This document shows positions 6,610 to 8,313 of a stretch of 8,313 bases of DNA, piece by piece. The translations under genes were made by a program, and so were the position numbers. Positions within the stretch are counted from its first letter, which is position 1; each line of letters opens with the position of its first letter. The stretch lies in the NCBI GenBank assembly GCA_945878965.1, contig CAMCUJ010000048.1, positions 1 to 8,313 on the forward strand, given 5' to 3'. The DNA comes from an uncultured Clostridia bacterium. Lineage in GTDB: Bacteria > Bacillota > Clostridia > Monoglobales > Monoglobaceae. The notes under the pieces were generated by a model. That model was not told where the DNA came from. It did not search any database and saw only the letters and a program-made list of their open reading frames with translations.

Positions 6610-6643
6610 GTGCACAGGCTTTGTTAATGCCTGTGCACATTTT
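6610..6643 (+). terminator. Intrinsic terminator after the MCP unit
   Basis: A perfect 10-bp stem, GTGCACAGGC (6610-6619) with GCCTGTGCAC (6629-6638), has a 9-nt loop and is followed by ATTTT (6639-6643). It starts 2 nt beyond repeat copy 2 and lies upstream of the tRNA promoter, so it probably insulates the tRNA from MCP transcription. Confidence 0.7.
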
Positions 6644-6712
6644 AAAATTAAAATAAATCGGTATCATTATAAAAATCTTATAATAAAAAAGTAAAAAAGT
6701 TTTGCAAAAGTA

Positions 6713-6741
6713 TTGACAAACTAAAAGTACTGTGATATAAT
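6713..6741 (+). promoter_or_regulatory. Consensus promoter of tRNA-Leu
   Basis: A perfect TTGACA (6713-6718) and a perfect TATAAT (6736-6741) are separated by 17 nt, with a TGA extension before the -10 (TG at 6733-6734). Start is expected near 6748, about 25 nt before the mature tRNA. This is the strongest promoter in the window, as expected for a stable RNA gene. Confidence 0.9.
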
Positions 6742-6772
6742 TATCAATGTTGTGAGAATTACAGTTAAATAT

Positions 6773-6856
6773 GCGGGTGTGGCGGAATTGGCAGACGCGC
6801 CAGACTTAGGATCTGGTGTCAATGACGTGGGAGTTCAAGTCTCTTCACCCGCACCA
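6773..6856 (+). tRNA. tRNA-Leu (anticodon UAG)
   Basis: Type II tRNA of 84 nt with encoded CCA (6854-6856). The acceptor stem GCGGGTG (6773-6779) pairs with CACCCGC (6846-6852) and the discriminator is A. The anticodon stem CCAGA (6800-6804) pairs with TCTGG (6812-6816) around the loop CTTAGGA, giving anticodon TAG at 6807-6809, which reads CUA and, by wobble, other CUN leucine codons. A long variable arm (about 6817-6828) and an A discriminator support leucine identity. The T loop is TTCAAGT (6834-6840) and the T stem contains two G-U pairs. Single tRNA gene with its own promoter and terminator. Confidence 0.95.
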
Positions 6857-6860
6857 TAAA

Positions 6861-6886
6861 AAGCACTTCTTAAAGAAGTGTTTTTT
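6861..6886 (+). terminator. Intrinsic terminator of tRNA-Leu
   Basis: CACTTCT (6864-6870) pairs with AGAAGTG (6874-6880) around a 3-nt loop, followed by six Ts (6881-6886). An A-rich lead before the stem can extend pairing into the T run. It starts 4 nt after the tRNA CCA end. Confidence 0.9.
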
Positions 6887-6898
6887 ACTTTATAAAGA

Positions 6899-6926
6899 TT
6901 TACTGCTTATCAGTACTATATATATT
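6899..6926 (+). promoter_or_regulatory. Possible promoter of the MocR-type gene
   Basis: TTTACT (6899-6904) and TATATT (6921-6926) with a 16-nt spacer lie between the tRNA terminator and the regulator gene. Both boxes deviate from consensus and the region is AT-rich, so chance similarity is possible. Some promoter is expected because the preceding terminator is strong. MocR proteins often regulate their own promoter. Confidence 0.35.
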
Positions 6927-6973
6927 ACAGCTCTATATTAGGAGTTGGGATCAAAGGAATAGGATAGATTAAA

Positions 6974-8313
6974 ATGAAGATTGACAAAAACTCAGATATA
7001 CCGATATATATTCAGATATATAATAATATTGTGGATGAAATTATAAATGGTTATCTGATTCCCGAGGATAGACTTATTTCAAGACGAAAGCTTTGCTGTG
7101 AGCTTAACGTTGCCCAGCAGACTGTTGAAAATGCTTATCAGAAGCTTATAGCGGATGGTTATGTAGTTTCAAGACCCGGTAGTGGTTATTATGTTTCTTC
7201 GGAACGTGTATATGACGATATTCAGAAGAAGATGAAAAGAAAAATTTATAATTTCAGTACCAACGGTGTTGAAACCTCGAAGCTTCCGTTTCATACTTGG
7301 TCAAAGCTGCTTAGGAGTACAGTAAAAGATGATACGGGATTATTTCAGCATGGTGAAAAGGAGGGAGAATGGTGTCTTAGAAAGAGTATACGGCGGCTGC
7401 TTTTCAGAACTCAGAATATTAAGTGCAGAACCGAGCAGATTATAATAGGTCCCGGTGCCGAAGATTTATTAAGAAGTATTTTTTCTTTAACCGATGACAA
7501 TCAAACGGTTATTATGAATAATTATTATAATTATCTAGTTAATGCAGCGGCAATTTCTATGCGAAATCGTATAGATTATTTGACTAATGATGAAAACGGT
7601 ATCCGTATTGATGAACTGTATAAATATTCAAATGCATTGCTTTATCAGAAGCCTACTCATGATTTGCCGACAGCCGTAACTTTATCTGAAGAAAAGAGAA
7701 AAGAGCTGGTTAATTGGGCAGATGAAAGTAACAGCTATATTATTGAAGATTCTACGGAGAATGATTATCAGTTTTCAGATAAAAAGAAAACTCTTTGGGA
7801 ATTATCCGGAGGTAAGAATGTAATATATTTAGGCAGCTTTTCACGTACAATTGCACCGTCTATGACAATCGGTTACATAGTTGTACCGGATGAGTTTTTG
7901 GAGCTTTGGTTTAAAAGAAAAAGATTTTATGCAAACAGAGTTTCAAGAATAGAACAGGTTACATTATCAAAGTTCATAGACCTTGGATATTATGAAAAGC
8001 ATATAAAATATATGTGCGATGTTTATCATGAAAAAAGTATTGCGGTTAAAAATGCTGTAGATAATTCTATACTTAAAAACAGTGTTTGTATTACAGGCGA
8101 TAATGGCGGACTTTATTGTAATATGTGTTTTAACAGTACACTTTCGGAGGATGAGTTTGTTAAATTTCTTTTAAGTAAAGGTGTTAAGCTCAGCGCTATT
8201 ACAACAAGCTTATTTGATAAATCACGTGCCGCCTTTCCTATAAATACTTATAATATAGGTTATGGAGATTTGAAAATCTCCGAAATACGTGAAGGTTTTG
8301 ATATAATGGCTTT
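6974..8313 (+). CDS. MocR/GntR-type regulator with degenerate PLP site, 3' end missing
   Basis: DNA-binding regulator with an N-terminal GntR winged helix fused to an aminotransferase-like (fold type I) domain. 446 residues are visible; family lengths of about 460-490 suggest only a few codons are lost at the edge. The start at ATG 6974 has AGGA (6961-6964) 9 nt upstream. HTH: IPIYIQIYNNIVDEI (9-23), ISRRKLCCELNVAQQTVENAYQKL (35-58), wing SRPGSGYYV (66-74). The aminotransferase-like part spans about 95-446, with IIIGPGAEDLL (156-166), KPTHDLPTAVT (226-236) and the region normally containing the PLP lysine, YLGSFSRTIAPSMTIGY (285-301). There the family Ser-Lys reads Ser-Arg: Arg291, codon CGT 7844-7846. 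The usual EDDYDSEF motif is EDSTEND (258-264), keeping only the first Asp. So catalysis and normal PLP anchoring are doubtful and the effector unknown. Targets cannot be inferred because the downstream neighbour is outside the window. Confidence 0.9.
   Translation, partial: MKIDKNSDIPIYIQIYNNIVDEIINGYLIPEDRLISRRKLCCELNVAQQTVENAYQKLIADGYVVSRPGSGYYVSSERVYDDIQKKMKRKIYNFSTNGVETSKLPFHTWSKLLRSTVKDDTGLFQHGEKEGEWCLRKSIRRLLFRTQNIKCRTEQIIIGPGAEDLLRSIFSLTDDNQTVIMNNYYNYLVNAAAISMRNRIDYLTNDENGIRIDELYKYSNALLYQKPTHDLPTAVTLSEEKRKELVNWADESNSYIIEDSTENDYQFSDKKKTLWELSGGKNVIYLGSFSRTIAPSMTIGYIVVPDEFLELWFKRKRFYANRVSRIEQVTLSKFIDLGYYEKHIKYMCDVYHEKSIAVKNAVDNSILKNSVCITGDNGGLYCNMCFNSTLSEDEFVKFLLSKGVKLSAITTSLFDKSRAAFPINTYNIGYGDLKISEIREGFDIMA

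Noticed and set aside
6773..6886. tRNA-Leu as an integration (att) site
   Set aside because: The tRNA is intact, followed at once by its own terminator. No repeat of its 3' end and no integrase is seen in the window.

Overview
This window looks like chromosomal DNA from a low-GC Firmicute, most likely a gut-type Clostridia (Lachnospiraceae/Oscillospiraceae-like). The evidence is strong purine-rich Shine-Dalgarno sites, AT-rich spacers with near-consensus sigma-A promoters, a Firmicute-type ~615-residue asparagine synthetase, a dCache-type chemoreceptor and a MocR-type regulator. The exact genus cannot be fixed from the sequence alone. No insertion sequence, phage gene or CRISPR array is visible.

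Layout, left to right: the 3' end of a rhodanese-domain gene (+) meets asnB (-) over a shared bidirectional terminator. asnB and ilvA are divergent across about 275 bp holding two back-to-back promoters. The ilvA transcript should begin with a long stem-loop. ilvA (threonine/serine dehydratase with a C-terminal ACT domain) is followed 57 nt later by ridA, the deaminase that removes the reactive enamine/imine that IlvA releases, so these form a functional operon. Then comes a methyl-accepting chemotaxis protein (MCP), a tRNA-Leu(UAG) with its own consensus promoter and terminator, and an almost complete MocR/GntR-type regulator running off the right edge.

The most unusual feature is a pair of same-orientation, structured intergenic repeats, one directly after the ridA stop and one directly after the MCP stop, so that they bracket the MCP gene. 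Their 3' 74 nt align without gaps at about 80% identity. The differences fall largely in predicted stems, and several are compensatory base-pair swaps, which is what a selected RNA fold would show. I do not recognise the family. Their position just after stop codons and an oligo-T run suggest a 3'-UTR, terminator or RNA-processing element, but this is inference.

Second, the MocR-type protein has Arg where the family has its PLP-binding Lys, and other cofactor-site motifs are also altered, so it may be a PLP-independent sensor. Third, a nearly perfect 18-bp inverted repeat sits exactly at the expected transcription start of ilvA-ridA.
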